A DNA stretch of 64,000 nt from Chelonoidis abingdonii (taxonomy: Eukaryota > Chordata > Testudines > Testudinidae). A program made the position numbers and the translations under genes. This document shows, one piece after another, positions 32,054-44,043 of the stretch. Location of the stretch: NCBI RefSeq assembly GCF_003597395.2, contig NC_133778.1:25763512-25827511 (forward strand), in the 5' to 3' direction. Numbering within the stretch: the stretch's first letter is position 1; each line of letters starts with the position of its first letter. The notes under the pieces were generated by a model. That model worked only from the letters and a program-made list of their open reading frames with translations, was not told the origin of the DNA and searched no databases.

Positions 32054-33278
32054 GTTCAGTGTATATCAGAGGCAGTTGATAGCATTCTTAGAAAAGAGCA
32101 AGCCAGTTTTTGGAAAGGCCGTGGATACACAAAGCAGATCTTCACTCTACAAAACATAATAGAACAATGCTAAGAATAGAAACAGCAGCTCTACATAAAC
32201 TTCATAGACTTTGAGAAGGCTTTTAATTGCATTCACAGGCCCAACCTATGGCACATTACGGACATATGGAATTCCTTTCCATATAATCAACATAATCAAA
32301 AACTTTTATTTCAACTTTACATGCAGTGCTGATCACAATGAGCTCAGTTTTGAAGTCAAAACAGGAGTACGTCAGGGTCTGTCATGTCTGCAATCCTCTT
32401 CAACATTGCCATTGACTGGGTAATGCAGCATACAACAGAAGACATGCCAAGAGGCATTAAATGGACACCCTTTTCATTCCTCGAAGACCTGGTCCTTGCA
32501 GATGATCTCACTCATATACACAACATGATATAGAAGAAAAAAACAACTCGAGTCAATGCATTCAGAGAGCAAATTGGACTGAAAATCAATTTCTGTAAGA
32601 TAGATATCATGACCTTTAATATTGCCCCACCATCACCAGTACAGATAGAGGATCACGTTCTCATCAATGTAGAAACATTCACATACTTGGGCAGCACCAT
32701 CAGCCAGGACAGTGGAACAAGCCAGGACATCCAGAACAAAATCAGTCAAGCCAGGAACACTTTCAGGAGCTTAAATACAGTCTAGAAATCATCAAAATAC
32801 AACACCAAAACCAAACTGAAGATTTATCAGAGCGGCGTACTTTCAACATTACTTTATAGTGCAGAGTGCTCGGGAATGAGAAAGTAAGACATCTCCAAAC
32901 TGTCTTCATTCCATACAACTTGCCTCAGAAAAATCCTTCCTATCTTTTGGCCCAGAACAATCTCAAACCAGGATCTATTGACAAAGTGCAGCCAAGAGGA
33001 TATCAGCACCATCATTGCCAGCAGGTGTTGGAGATAGATTGTCCATGTGCTTTGGATGGAAACTGATTTCATCACCAAAATAGCAATAAGATGGACACCT
33101 GAAGGTGAGTGAAAATGAGGTTGCCCGAAAACAACATGGCAGAGAGCTATGGAAGCCAAGCTGAAAAACCTGGAGCACAGTTTGGGCCCCCTTGAAAGAC
33201 TTTCCAGAAACAGACAGGAGTGGAGGAGCTTCATCGTTGCCCTAAACACCAAAGGTGTAATGAGAACATCATGATGAC
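32054..33278 (+). mobile_element. RTE-like LINE, reverse transcriptase to C-terminus
   Basis: Plus-strand translation with shifts shows KEQASFWKGRGYTKQIFTLQ, then INFIDFEKAF (first catalytic Asp block), GVRQG, FNIAIDWVM, and LADDLTHI at the metal-binding site where Y/FADD is usual. These are followed by VETFTYLGSTISQDSGTSQD, then the C-terminal WTPEGE and GCPKTTW region, close to the GRPKTTWRR motif of RTE-type proteins. The frame ends near VALNTKGVMRT at about 33273. It is 5'-truncated (no endonuclease) and has stops. RTE is my best guess at clade. Confidence 0.75.
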
Positions 33279-33289
33279 CACCTCCTGTG

Positions 33290-33362
33290 AGGTTCTTACA
33301 CCTTCTTCTGAAGCACCTGGTACTGACCACTGCTACAGACAGGATTCTGGCCTAGATGAACC
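33290..33362 (+). mobile_element. Short CR1 3' fragment abutting the RTE-like copy
   Basis: GGTTCTTACACCTTCTTCTG, then CACCTGGTACTGACCACTGC and GGATTCTGGCCTAGATGAACC, correspond to the CR1 3' UTR just before the tail. The tail repeat itself is missing. Confidence 0.6.
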
Positions 33363-35375
33363 AGCTGCAAAGCTTTGTCTTAGAAATGTCTTAGAAATTT
33401 CCTCAAATGCCACCACCTGCACCCCACGCCCCTCTTCTGGGAGAGCCATAGCTTCTTTTAACAAACAAACAACATTGGTTAACAAAGAAAACAGAAGCAT
33501 CTATTCTTAGCTACGTACTATTGTAAGAATAAGTGATTCTTCATCAATTGGTGTCTTTAACTCAAGTGTGAAAGTCATTCTAAAAGATATGATCTAGCTC
33601 AAATAGAAGTCATGGGCTTGATGGAGAAATTACCAGGTAAAGTTCTATGGCATGTGTTATGCATGAGGTTAGAACAGATTATCATAATGGCATCTTCCTT
33701 CAAATGTACTAATCTATAACATCATAACAAGATGGGGCAGATTCTGTAATTGGACCTAAGCCCTCTGTGTTATTCAAGTGCTGCAAAGGGTCTGGAACCT
33801 GCCTGCAAATAAGTCAGCAGATGTACTAACTCTGGGCCCTACAACTGCTGCCTTCATCCACTTTGGCACAGGGGGTGTGGCAGAAACAGACATGGGGTGA
33901 AGTGTGATTGTAAGGGAGCTCTTCTCTGCCTGTCATTCAATGGGATAGAGCTCATTATGGACCCTACACCACAGATGCACGTTAGACTAGCAAACAGGCA
34001 GCTCAAATTCTTTTCAGGACAAATGTCAGCCTTGAAAATCAGAGAGTCAAAAATGTCCCATGCTTCCCCCTAATCCCCTTTCTGCACTGAGTAGAGCTCA
34101 GGCACTGGAGATAATGGATTTGATTGTCTCCTGTCTTTGAACTATAGTCCTATTCTTTTTAGGAGCATCAAAGGAAAGAAATAACAGAAATCACAAGAGC
34201 AAAGGAGCATACAAAATTCTTCCTTGATTAAAAAGGTTTGTAGACGAAGATACATAAACTATGAGAGAAGGAACATTACAAAAGAAAGCAGTTAAAAGAA
34301 CTCTATAGAGAATGAATAATGACATATCCTACCAAGTCACGTGAGATCTAATCACGTCAAAAGACTTTCTACAAATTAACAAAATGTGTTTGACAAATGA
34401 ACACAACAACAACAGCTGTGCATAAAGGTGAGATACAAGTAGCCAACAGAGGCAGAATAATCTCCTAATTTTTACCCTTTGTGAAAAAGTGTAGTTATGC
34501 ATTTTAAAATATCCTTTCTAAGGAAAGGAGGAAATGGAGTGAATTCAGACACTAAAGGATGAACAGTGTTGTTTTACTATGTAGACATAACATATTCTGT
34601 TTGTTTATTGTTTAGACACTCTTCTTTGTAAATATTGACCTATACACTTTTTCCTGATACTCATAATAAATTTCTCCTTCAATAATTTCATTCAAATACT
34701 CTTCATTCAAATACTCTTTGTTAAAAATTGATCTCCTTCTTTGATATTCACTTGCATTAAAATACATTTGGTCAGGACTGTAGGATCCTTAGTCATTGTT
34801 CAGTCACATTATACCTAGGTACAAAAGGAATATAAATTAAGTTCACAAAATAAATTCCAGGCTTAAATTCCAAGATGAAAATCAGTGAATACAGAATATG
34901 CAAAATTTGACTGGTTCAAAGCCAGGCAGTGATTCGACTACTTTATCTTGCACTCTTCTTAGTCCCTTTGTGTTGACTTAAACCATCAATAAATTGCCGA
35001 ATGATGACTGCTCTTTTCAGACTATCCTGACTGCACACCAAATTTCTAATACATCTCAATTTTCCATCCATGGATGACCCGAGGAATGAATCTGACCCCT
35101 TGCTTATAACTCTTGAATTCCATACTGGTGTAATTTAGACCACTTTGGCATGTAATCAGTTTTCTGACTTACACTAAAGTGCAAAGTACATTTGTGTATG
35201 TGTCACTGATGAACATAGCCTACTGGGTAGAACTAAAGCCTTGTCTACTGAGTGCTCCCATGGAAATTTCTCGAGCAAATTCTGTGCTGATATAAACAGT
35301 GGGCAAGATTGATTAGTAAATTGGCTGCAAGTGTTATAGTAGTTTAACTTGTCCTTATTTGGAATTTATTAGCTG
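33363..35375. other. Nothing recognised
   Basis: Mixed DNA, slightly GC-richer at 33740-33990. No conserved frame. The plus-strand frame 33220-33510 crosses the LINE/CR1 junction and is not a gene. Confidence 0.45.
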
Positions 35376-35671
35376 TGGAGCAGCGGGAGGATGACTTTCT
35401 GGCTAAGGCACTCAGCAAGCATTTAGGAAGGAGATCTGGGTTCCATTTCTGGTGCTGCCATACAGATTTCTTCCATGTCTTAGAAAAGTAATTAATCTGC
35501 CAGTCTGTCAGTTCCCCAGGTGAAAGAATAATATTCCCCTTGTCTATCTAGACTAGCAGCTTTTTTATTTCCAAGGCAAAAATAGTCTCCTACTATGCGT
35601 TTGTACAGTGTCTAACACCACAGGGGCTTGGCTGAGGCTTTTAGGCACCACTGCAACACAAATAAAACTGT
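35376..35671 (+). mobile_element. MIR-type SINE, nearly full length
   Basis: Head (TGACTTTCTGGCTAAGGCACTC), tRNA-like middle (GATCTGGGTTCCATTTCTGG), CORE (CATGTCTTAGAAAAGTAATTAATC) and 3' tail (TTGTACAGTGTCTAACACC...GGCTTTTAGGCACCACTGC) appear in order on the plus strand. Confidence 0.65.
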
Positions 35672-36621
35672 GAAAAAACAAGTGTAATTTACACAGGGAT
35701 ATGGAAGTGTAGATGGATATGTAAGAAGTGTGGGCTGCTGTATTTTACAACCTCCTGTGAGTTGCCTTTCCTGTTACCCCCGCCCCCGTCCATGGCCTCA
35801 GCACATAAATTACACTCAATCTGTACCTCTATTGAATGTCAAGTCTCTAGCCATCTTCACTATTAAGTATATCAGGTGTATGGGGAACAGTAATAGCTCC
35901 ATTCATAGACTATAATAGCAACATTTAGAGGTATTTGTCTTTTCAGAGATTTCTGACATCCATTACTAGTTCATTAGCCTTCAGTGGGAAGAAACATTCA
36001 GTAAACAAATGAAAGTAACTCCATTTAAAAGCTGGAGAGCTAAATAGGGCTTTTCTGCTCAGCCTGCTAATTACCTAGAGTGCTGTACACACACTGAAAC
36101 TAGTCCATTCTTGCAAAGTAAAAAATCATTTTTAAACTGTCTTGTCTTAAAATTCTAATGACTGAGACACACAAGAATTGGTTCTTTGTCTGACTGTCAG
36201 TAGCTACAAAGATGTAAAAGTTCATACAGATCCAGAATTATCTGTGTTACATTATTTCACAATGGCCCAACAAATGTGGAGAATGTATTTTTTTTTAAGT
36301 TCAAATGATCATTACCTTCTTCTTCTGTATCTCCTCATTAGCTGAACAAGAAACTCAGGGCACTGAAACAAAGGCTGAGGTTAGAGACAAAATGTTAACT
36401 TTAAAATAAAAGTAGAAGATAACTGAAAGAAGAGAGAGGATGGGTACGCTTCATTGTTCCACAAAGCATTCTGGAATCACACAACGTATTGCACATAAGC
36501 AAATTGAAATCAGAGACCAAGCCAGGCTAGGTTGTAGTGTACTATGTTATACCATTTTTTGCCGATTGGGAGACAGGTTGGCAGTGCAGTGAGGTTAGGG
36601 AGATAAGATTTCACATAAATT
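35672..36621. other. Nothing recognised
   Basis: AT-rich DNA with no repeat or coding signature. Confidence 0.45.
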
Positions 36622-36722
36622 TAGGCTGTAAGCTCTTTGTGGCAGACAGGGACTTTGTAAGAAATATGTACCGTGCTTAGTACAATGGGCCCCTGGTATT
36701 GACTAGGAGTTCTAGGTGCTAC
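36622..36722 (+). repeat. MIR-type 3' tail
   Basis: GGCTGTAAGCTCTTTGTGGCAG, then GTACCGTGCTTAGTACAATGGG and TAGGAGTTCTAGGTGCTACC, is the same tail as at 35600-35671, here without the head. Confidence 0.65.
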
Positions 36723-38879
36723 CCCCAAATCCAGAATTTAACAAGTATATTTTATATTTAAATCCCATTAGAGATTTAATACAACCGAATTTTGTATACC
36801 GTGTTTTCTGGAGGGCAGGGATGTGGGGTGAGAACCATCCTTTAACTGATGTGCATAAAAGATTTTTTTCATTTCAGCAGAATCCAGGTTGGAATCCAGT
36901 TCTTGCAGCTGGTGTTTTGACAACGTATGATGTAAATATACATGTTCACGAATGAGATATTGTTGTAGATTCCTCCTGTAGAGATGCTTTTAAAAATCTT
37001 GCTTCTTTTTCTAATTGATCACAGGAAGTACATTCTGAGAAGTGGTGAGAGATGAGATCGATGGCAGGCTAGTTTAATGCAGCTCTTAACAACAACCTGC
37101 AGAGATTAGGAAGTTGTCAGAAAGATAACATTGGAGGTTTATGGATTGCTTTCCTGAAGTCATTCTGAGCTCTAATCTGTTGCTTTATGTTGCTATGTTT
37201 GTGTTTGTTTGCTTGCATATGCAATATATGTACTTTTTATATATGCATACAGTATAGCTGCATTCAGATGTGATGAGCTGGCTATAAATACCTGGATGCA
37301 GGTCTGATGGATAGATAAGTAGTCAGACTCTCTCTGGGATAGGGGTTGTCAGAGGGGAAGTTTGAGTTATGGCTATGATTTCCCTGTCACCTGAGTTGGA
37401 GTAGAATATAATGGGCCTAATTCATCTGGTGTAATGCCACTAAATCAATGGAGTAGCATTATGAACAAATGAGTCCCATTGTGTTTTGAACCGGGGCTCA
37501 GGTGCTGCAGTGCTGGATGCCTTAAAGTGTTCCTACCCTCTTAAAAGGTGAGTCAGGTCCCAGTGGAGGGGCTCCATTATGCAGAGGGGAGTGTGTCAGT
37601 CTCTCTTTTCAAAGCATAGCTATGGAAGGAGGCGTGCTAACATGTGCCAAACACAGAATGGGAAATACCAACCTTTTAGACTCTACACTAGGTCAAATCC
37701 TCAGCTGGGGTAAATCAGAGTAGCACCATTGATTTAAATGGAACAATACTGATTTACACCAGATCTGGTCCTCTATCTTTGTAATAAAAATATCTAATAA
37801 CCCTACCAATGTGCATTAAACTTTCCATAGCAGCTACAGAGTGCATTTAACAAAACAGACTTTTATTTTCTATAGGCATTCTTTGCTGTAACTTAAGTCA
37901 TCTTTTATCTAAACTGAACTAAACCGGGCTGTCCAATTGTAATCAGTTTTGAAGATCATGTTATTTGTCAGTCTCCATTCAGAAGGAGGTAAAAGGGGAA
38001 TACCTGAATAGATATTATTCAGAAAGATATAGGACACTAGTCAGCATGGAACAGAAACACAGGAACTTGTTCTGGAATAGGCTAGGGGTAAGGTTGCTCA
38101 CTGAAATAGGCACAAACCAAGAGAACAAAACTAGTTGATCAGTCCAAGCATTTACAAGATGAATAACAGGAACTATTTCCCTCTCAGTACATTTTATTAT
38201 AAATTGTGTAAAACAAAGGGCTTGAAGAAAATAGAGCCCAATCTACTTGGCATTTATCTGTCACAGCCCACAGATATAGCTACACCTGTTTTCCAACTCT
38301 GCAGAGAACCCACCATCATTTCTGTAAATATGAGACAAGGACAGAAGATGAACAGAGACAACTGTGTTTTTCACAGGCTTTGAGCAAGATACAAGGTGAT
38401 GATTTGAAACCAAACCCCAGAAGCTCTAAACATATAGCAGGCTAAGTGGGTTGATTCGATTTCTTACTCACCATAAAGCATTGGGCAGCACTGTATTACC
38501 TGCAACATAAGATTAGTGGTTTTCACTGATGGCTTGAATTGGGAGGATTTATATTTTTATACCAGCTTTTCTTTAAAGGACACATTGGTTGGTTAGCAAT
38601 CTATATGTGAGATGGCCTATGCCATCAGAATCTGTTGTTCACTTGTAGGTTGGTTATTTTTATATGAAATGGAGTAATATTGGAAGCCAGACATCTCCAA
38701 GGGTATTTTAAAAATTGGAAAACAAAAACAAAACACAAGAATGATTGCCTTTTTTAAATGGAGCCAAGGAATCTGGATAGATAGGCATTGTTGAAAATAA
38801 AGGAGACCAAAAGAACAGTTAGATCCTCTCGGTGTATGTATTATATGTAGTGATGTACTAATCACAAAAAGTACAGAAA
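36723..38879. other. No gene; two short ancient repeats
   Basis: At about 37410-37480 and 37685-37775, words such as TCATCTGGTGTAATGCC and CTGATTTACACCAGATCTGG belong to an old self-complementary family (GGTGTAAATCAG type). The rest shows nothing. Minus-strand frame 38617-39015 has no domain and overlaps a SINE. Confidence 0.45.
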
Positions 38880-39020
38880 TTCCATTTATCCTCTCTAGGT
38901 ATCTCTCACCATAGTATCTGAGCGCCTCACATTCTCTAATATACTTATCCTCACCACTCTCAATGTGGTGGGGAAATAGTGTTGTCCCCATTTTACAGAT
39001 GAGGAACTGAGGCATGGAGA
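38880..39020 (-). mobile_element. MIR-type SINE, minus strand
   Basis: CCCCATTTTACAGATGAGGAACTGAGGCATGG is the diagnostic CORE/tail text read in reverse; ATAGTATCTGAGCGCCTCAC precedes it as in related turtle copies. Confidence 0.75.
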
Positions 39021-40589
39021 AATTTTGGAGTTGTCTACACTAGAAAATAGTCCCTCTTCAACTATATAGTTAAAGTGGAAACACCTCCACTGACCATTAG
39101 TGTGGCAGGAAGCACCGGAGGAGGAGGGGATTCTGACAGAGGACTGCTGGTGGGTGCTCAGCACACTCCAGCCCCGGAGCACCCATGGATTCAGCACCTA
39201 TGTATGGAAGTGTGTATCATGGAATCTTTCATATTGTTCAATACCTATCATTAGAGCAAGTTGATTTTACTCCCATGAACCATCAAGGAACTGAACTTGG
39301 AGGAGAAATATCTTCAGGGTGTGATGAAGAGTATGCCCAGCATCCAGGGAAAGAAGATGAGGAATGGATGGGAGACTGATCTCCTGACAAATAACTAGGT
39401 GAATTAGGTATGGATATCATATCTGTCTTGGCCACACTGGGACTATTAACATGATCCTGGCTTTGTCATATTTGATCTTATTTATCACTTTCAGGATTAG
39501 GGACAGCAGGAGAAATGTATATAGAAAGCCTCTTGTCAATGGATTGAGGAAGGCATCTCCTGAAAACAGAGAATCCCATTCACCCCCTTGAGCAAAAATG
39601 TTCACCACTGTGCCCAACAGGAAATACAAAAAGATCTATTTTTGGAACTCCCCAAATCAAGAAGATATGATTGAGAATCCAACTCCCATTCATAGTCCTG
39701 GGAGAAGTACCAGCTAAGGTTGTCTACTAACCTGTTTTGTATACCCAGAAGGTAAGTTGCTGAAGTAAGGATGCAATTGGCTATGCACCAGTTCCAGAGG
39801 TTTACTCCTTCAACACAAAAGGAAGAGGATCTGACCCCTCCTTGTTGGTTGATATAGAATACACAATCTATGTCGTATTAGAGTACCATTAAAATTGACT
39901 AAAAACCAATGCCTAAAAACCAGACCACATAGAATTTTGTAACAAAAAAATACATAGATAAGGTTCGGCTATACAAAAGTACAAAGTTTTTGGACTTTGA
40001 GTAGAATAAAAATCCCCTAACAAAGTGTTTGCAGAAGATATGTTTACACTAAAGAATCAAAAAGTGTGCTCTCCAAAATTCCCCTTCTACTAGATTAAAG
40101 GGGGAGGAGAATATACTTATAAAAACACACAGCAACCTATAACATTAAAATGAAGGATTGCTAATAAGATTAAAAGCTTTGATAGTTATATTTTAATAAA
40201 TTGTAATAATGGATATTAATTAAGTATAGATAAGGTAATACCCAGGCTAAGGTTTTGCCTGGAATGCCTGTATTATTTGTTAATGTATCTTTGATATAAT
40301 TTGCTGATTTGTTTAAAGGGATATTTTGTCTACATAGATAATGTGTCATGTTGGAAGATGTAAGTAAGAGGTACAAACATAGAATGATAAACAAAAAAAA
40401 AATCCTTTCCCTGCACCCCAAGAAACTTAGAAAACAGGAAGATCCAGGGCAATATGACCCAGAAACTATAAATTAAACAGGAAAATTGTATTTATTAGGT
40501 GACTAATGCTTGCACATAAGTAATGTATGGGTTCCTTAAAATTTAGTAGATAATGTGCTGAATGCTGATTGGGGGATAATTCGGTAATG
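39021..40589. other. No gene recognised
   Basis: A repeat-like phrase GGTGGGTGCTCAGCACACTCC occurs near 39148 and TTGTCTACACTAG near 39030. The remaining sequence is AT-rich without assignable features. Confidence 0.4.
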
Positions 40590-40815
40590 GAGAATGTAAA
40601 CCTTTATGTCTACAGTGAAATAGAAGACCCGCAGCACTATCAGCCTGGTGACTGGGGTATGGGACTCCACAAGAGAGGAGGGTCCAGAGCCCAGGCTCCA
40701 GATTGAGTATATACACAGCAATTTTACAGCCTGCTGCTTGACACCCGCGAACTTGAATCAGCTGACTTGCACCAGCCATCGGTGTTTAATTGCTATGAAG
40801 ACATACCCTATGAAC
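40590..40815. repeat. Self-complementary interspersed repeat with TCTACA/ATAGAC-type ends
   Basis: Text from ATGTCTACAGTGAAATAGAAG to TTTAATTGCTATGAAGACATACC is imperfectly palindromic, enclosing GCCCAGGCTCC- and CCCGCGAACTTG-like GC-rich pieces. I recognise this as an old MITE-like family. No target duplication was defined. Confidence 0.5.
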
Positions 40816-41446
40816 ACATGTAAAAAGGGCCCGAAACTGCAGAAACACCAGATCAGAAACTGAAGGACCAGATCAGGAGAGGTGATAACCATCATGGAGA
40901 GAGGAAGGACTTCCTGGCACCCAAGTTATCTGTTCTGTCTAGTCTGTTGTTATGTGTCCAGCCTAAAACTATATCCAGGCATTATAAGTAACAATAATTC
41001 TGTCTGAAATTGTATTAAAGGCAAAAACTGATTAAGTCTAAATTGGGTGGACTTTGACTCAGTTTCCCACTCTACACTCCCAACAGTCTCTGTTAGGATC
41101 TTTATGATTAAAGGCAGCAAGTGGATACAGACATTCCTGACTGCCCTTAAGTCAAGGAGTTTGATGGACAGACATGTCTCTTGGGCAGAACATTTGTCCT
41201 AAGAGGTGCGGGTCCCCAAGTTCATCCCCAGCTAATCAGAGATGCAGCAAAAGAACAAGAGTCACACTAGCACCTATGAGAGTATAGAAAAGGCCAAATA
41301 TACTGTATGGACACAAATGTTTAATTATTTAAAACCTTTTGTATCTCAACGATACCACAGATTCCGTTACTAGTCCTTTATGGGGGATGGAGTGACTGTG
41401 AGCTCAGTTCCGCTGTGCACTCCGTCAAGAGTGCTGGTGAAGCACC
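40816..41446. other. Nothing recognised
   Basis: No coding or repeat signature that I can name. Confidence 0.4.
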
Positions 41447-41728
41447 CTTGCAGACAGGGGTGGCTCTAGCTTTTTTGCCGCCCCAAGCACGGCAGTCAGG
41501 CAGCCTTCAGCGGAGCACCTGCGGGAGGTCTGCCAGTCCCGCAGCTTTGGCCTACCCGCCACCAAATTGCTGCCGAATCTGCAGGACCAGCGGACCTCCC
41601 ACAGGCAAGCCACCAAAGGCTGCCTGACTGCCACCCTTGCAGGGACTGGCAGGGCACCCCCCCCCACAGCTTGCTGTCCCAGGAATGTGCTTGGAGCACT
41701 GCTGTCAGGAGCCACTGCTGCTTGCAGA
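41447..41728. mobile_element. hAT-type MITE with perfect 8-bp target duplication
   Basis: CTTGCAGA occurs at 41447-41454 and 41721-41728 and flanks a 266-bp element with ends CAGGGGTGGCTCTAGC and, complemented, CAGCAGTGGCTCCTGAC. An exact octamer with CAG-type termini is diagnostic of hAT transposition. The interior is GC-rich (GCCGCCCC, GGAGGTC, GACCTCC) and self-complementary. No transposase is encoded. The intact duplication implies a fairly recent insertion. Confidence 0.92.
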
Positions 41729-43677
41729 ACCTAGGGCCTTATCCAAATACCACTGAAGTCAAGACTCTTGTTGACCCAAGTGGAAACTACATAATAATAA
41801 CCTGAATGTCTCAAGGAATCTGATTCTGACAGAATTTCTGTGAAGGACATTCGCAATGCAGAACAGCACACGCTCTTGAAGAGGATGCAGCATACTCTGA
41901 AACCAGCCTCTTCTCTATCTTGCGGCGAGGATGAAAAAAGCCATTGATTCAATTTCATCCTGCTCCTGACTTGTCTCCTTCCAAACACCTGGCCCTATAT
42001 TATACAGCATCTTGGAGGAAGCATAGATTCTGTTCAGTCCTAGCACAAGGAACAAGGGAGGTGAGTTTCTTTCATCTGACCCAACTTTGCACACACTAAA
42101 CAGGGGCAAGCCAGCGCTAAGTCCTTTATTTTTTTAGGTATACCAATATTTTTGTAAAGCTTTTTGGACTATTTCAATGTTGCCCTTTCCAACCTTCTAG
42201 AAATAACTAAGAAATCAGAAAGAGTAAAGTGACAAACCTGCATGGTGCTGGTTGTTATCAGAAAGGGTTTCATCACAAACAGATAAATGCATGTTTACTA
42301 AATGATGAATTTAGAATAAACTCATGGACTTTAAAGATTTTCCTTTCCAAAATGGTATTTGGAAAGAGAACACAATAAACTAAATTTGTGGAGACCCACC
42401 TGTTAGTTTTATGTAAGTTAGTCACCATGTAGTATACATTTGTTGTTAGGTCATGAGTTCTGAAAATGAGTCTAACAAAGGTGCCTGACTTACACTGCAT
42501 TTGGTGGATGTGCAAAACAAGTATAACACCATTAACACACAGATGGACCAATTCTTCTATCATTTAGACACAACAGGGTTCTTTAGGTGTACATCAAAGC
42601 AGAGTTTGGCTCGCTGAACATAAAGGGAGGTAGGGATAGAAGGAAAAGTGGTTGGGGTTAGCAAAAAAGAAGATGCAGCAAAGTGAAAACTAACCAGGCC
42701 TATTTTGTAATCCCATTTGTCTCACTTGCATGGCTATCCATAGAAAGTGAACTAAAAAGCAGCCCCTCTTACTTTAAAATCCATGCACACAAACAGTTGG
42801 CATCTCCATTGCAGCCCCACCAGCAGCACACAGTAGTACCCAAATGCCCATATAAGCCCCTTCACCGCTGAAAAGTCACCTTTGCCAGTCCATCAGCTAT
42901 GCCACTGAGCCAATGCATATTCAAACTAGGCCATACACTGGGCACCTTGTCATTTATGGAAGACTTAATACTTTATATGTATTGTACTGCCTTGAATTGG
43001 TGGGAAGGTGCCCATACAATTATCCCATGGTGCACAGCCAAGCTAGTAGAGCCAAATTTGCCAAATGTAAAGAAATCCCAGCAGGGTAATGCACAGCAGG
43101 CACAGAGGATACAGCTAGAAAGAGTGACAAGTGAAATTTCTATCTGTTCACCAGTAGTTTCTTGTGAGTTGCTTATCTAGTCAGTAATGTCTGCTTGGTG
43201 CTGTCTCAAAAGTGTTTTTTCCTAGAGCTGCCTGCAAGCTATATTGTGCAGCAAACTTGGTTTCTCAGTTACTTTATTGCGCTCCAACTTATTACACTTA
43301 TTTGCCTCTTCAACACCACAGAATCCCATGTCAGATTTTAAACTCTGACCATGATTAGTTTGCATAAGTTGGCTTATTTTTTTTTCCTGCTCTGCATGCT
43401 CATTGCAGGGTTTTACCTAGGGAATAGAAAGTGACCAGATAAAGTGGTTGTTCAGGCAGAATTTTATATATATAGAACAACACAGAGTATGAACAAAGAA
43501 TAGGTTGAAGAACAGTGATAATTCTATCACAGAAGTAGTTTCCCATGTTTCCTTTGTTGTGCAAACATGAGCCTGATCTTGGAAATAGCTCCACTCAAGG
43601 GGACCTCTGGGTCTGTCTGAAGCCCTCCTGAAATCAGTGAGGCAGCACCCAGGGGAGGAGCCCCTCCAGGGATACTA
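41729..43677. other. Nothing recognised
   Basis: AT-rich DNA. Frames at 42273-42563 (minus) and 42899-43180 (plus) are under 100 residues with no motif. Confidence 0.45.
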
Positions 43678-44043
43678 GTTGTAGGCAGGGCCGGCGCTTC
43701 CATTGAGGCGAACTAGGCAATCGCCTAGGGCACCAGGATTTTGGAGGCGGCATTTTGCCGGGGGGGAGGGGAAGGGTGGCAGACTGCTCCAGTGGACCTG
43801 CCGCAGTCGTGCCTGCAGACGGTCCGCTGGTCCCGCGCGGCTCCGGTGGACCTCCCGCAGGCATGGCTGCAGCGGACCTCCCGCAGGCATGGCTGCGGCA
43901 GCTCCACCAGAGCTGCAGACCAACGGATCTTCCGCAGAAATGGCTGCAGCAGGTCCACCGGAGCCGCGGGAGCAGCGCGCGGGGCGGCAAAATGGCTGTG
44001 CGCCTAGGGCACAAAAAACTCTAGCGCTGGTCCTGGTTGTAGG
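43678..44043. mobile_element. GC-rich hAT-type MITE with perfect 8-bp target duplication
   Basis: GTTGTAGG at 43678-43685 and 44036-44043 flanks a 350-bp element with ends CAGGGCCGGCGCTTCC and, complemented, CAGGACCAGCGCTAG. The interior contains repeated CTCCGGTGGACC/CTCCCGCAGGCATGGCTGC units, which is why many long frames appear on both strands between 43634 and 44059; none is a gene. Its GC content is far above the surroundings. Confidence 0.92.

Noticed and set aside
32854..33330. 158-residue minus-strand open frame
   Set aside because: It is antisense to the C-terminal part of the RTE-like LINE, whose plus-strand reading has clear homology.
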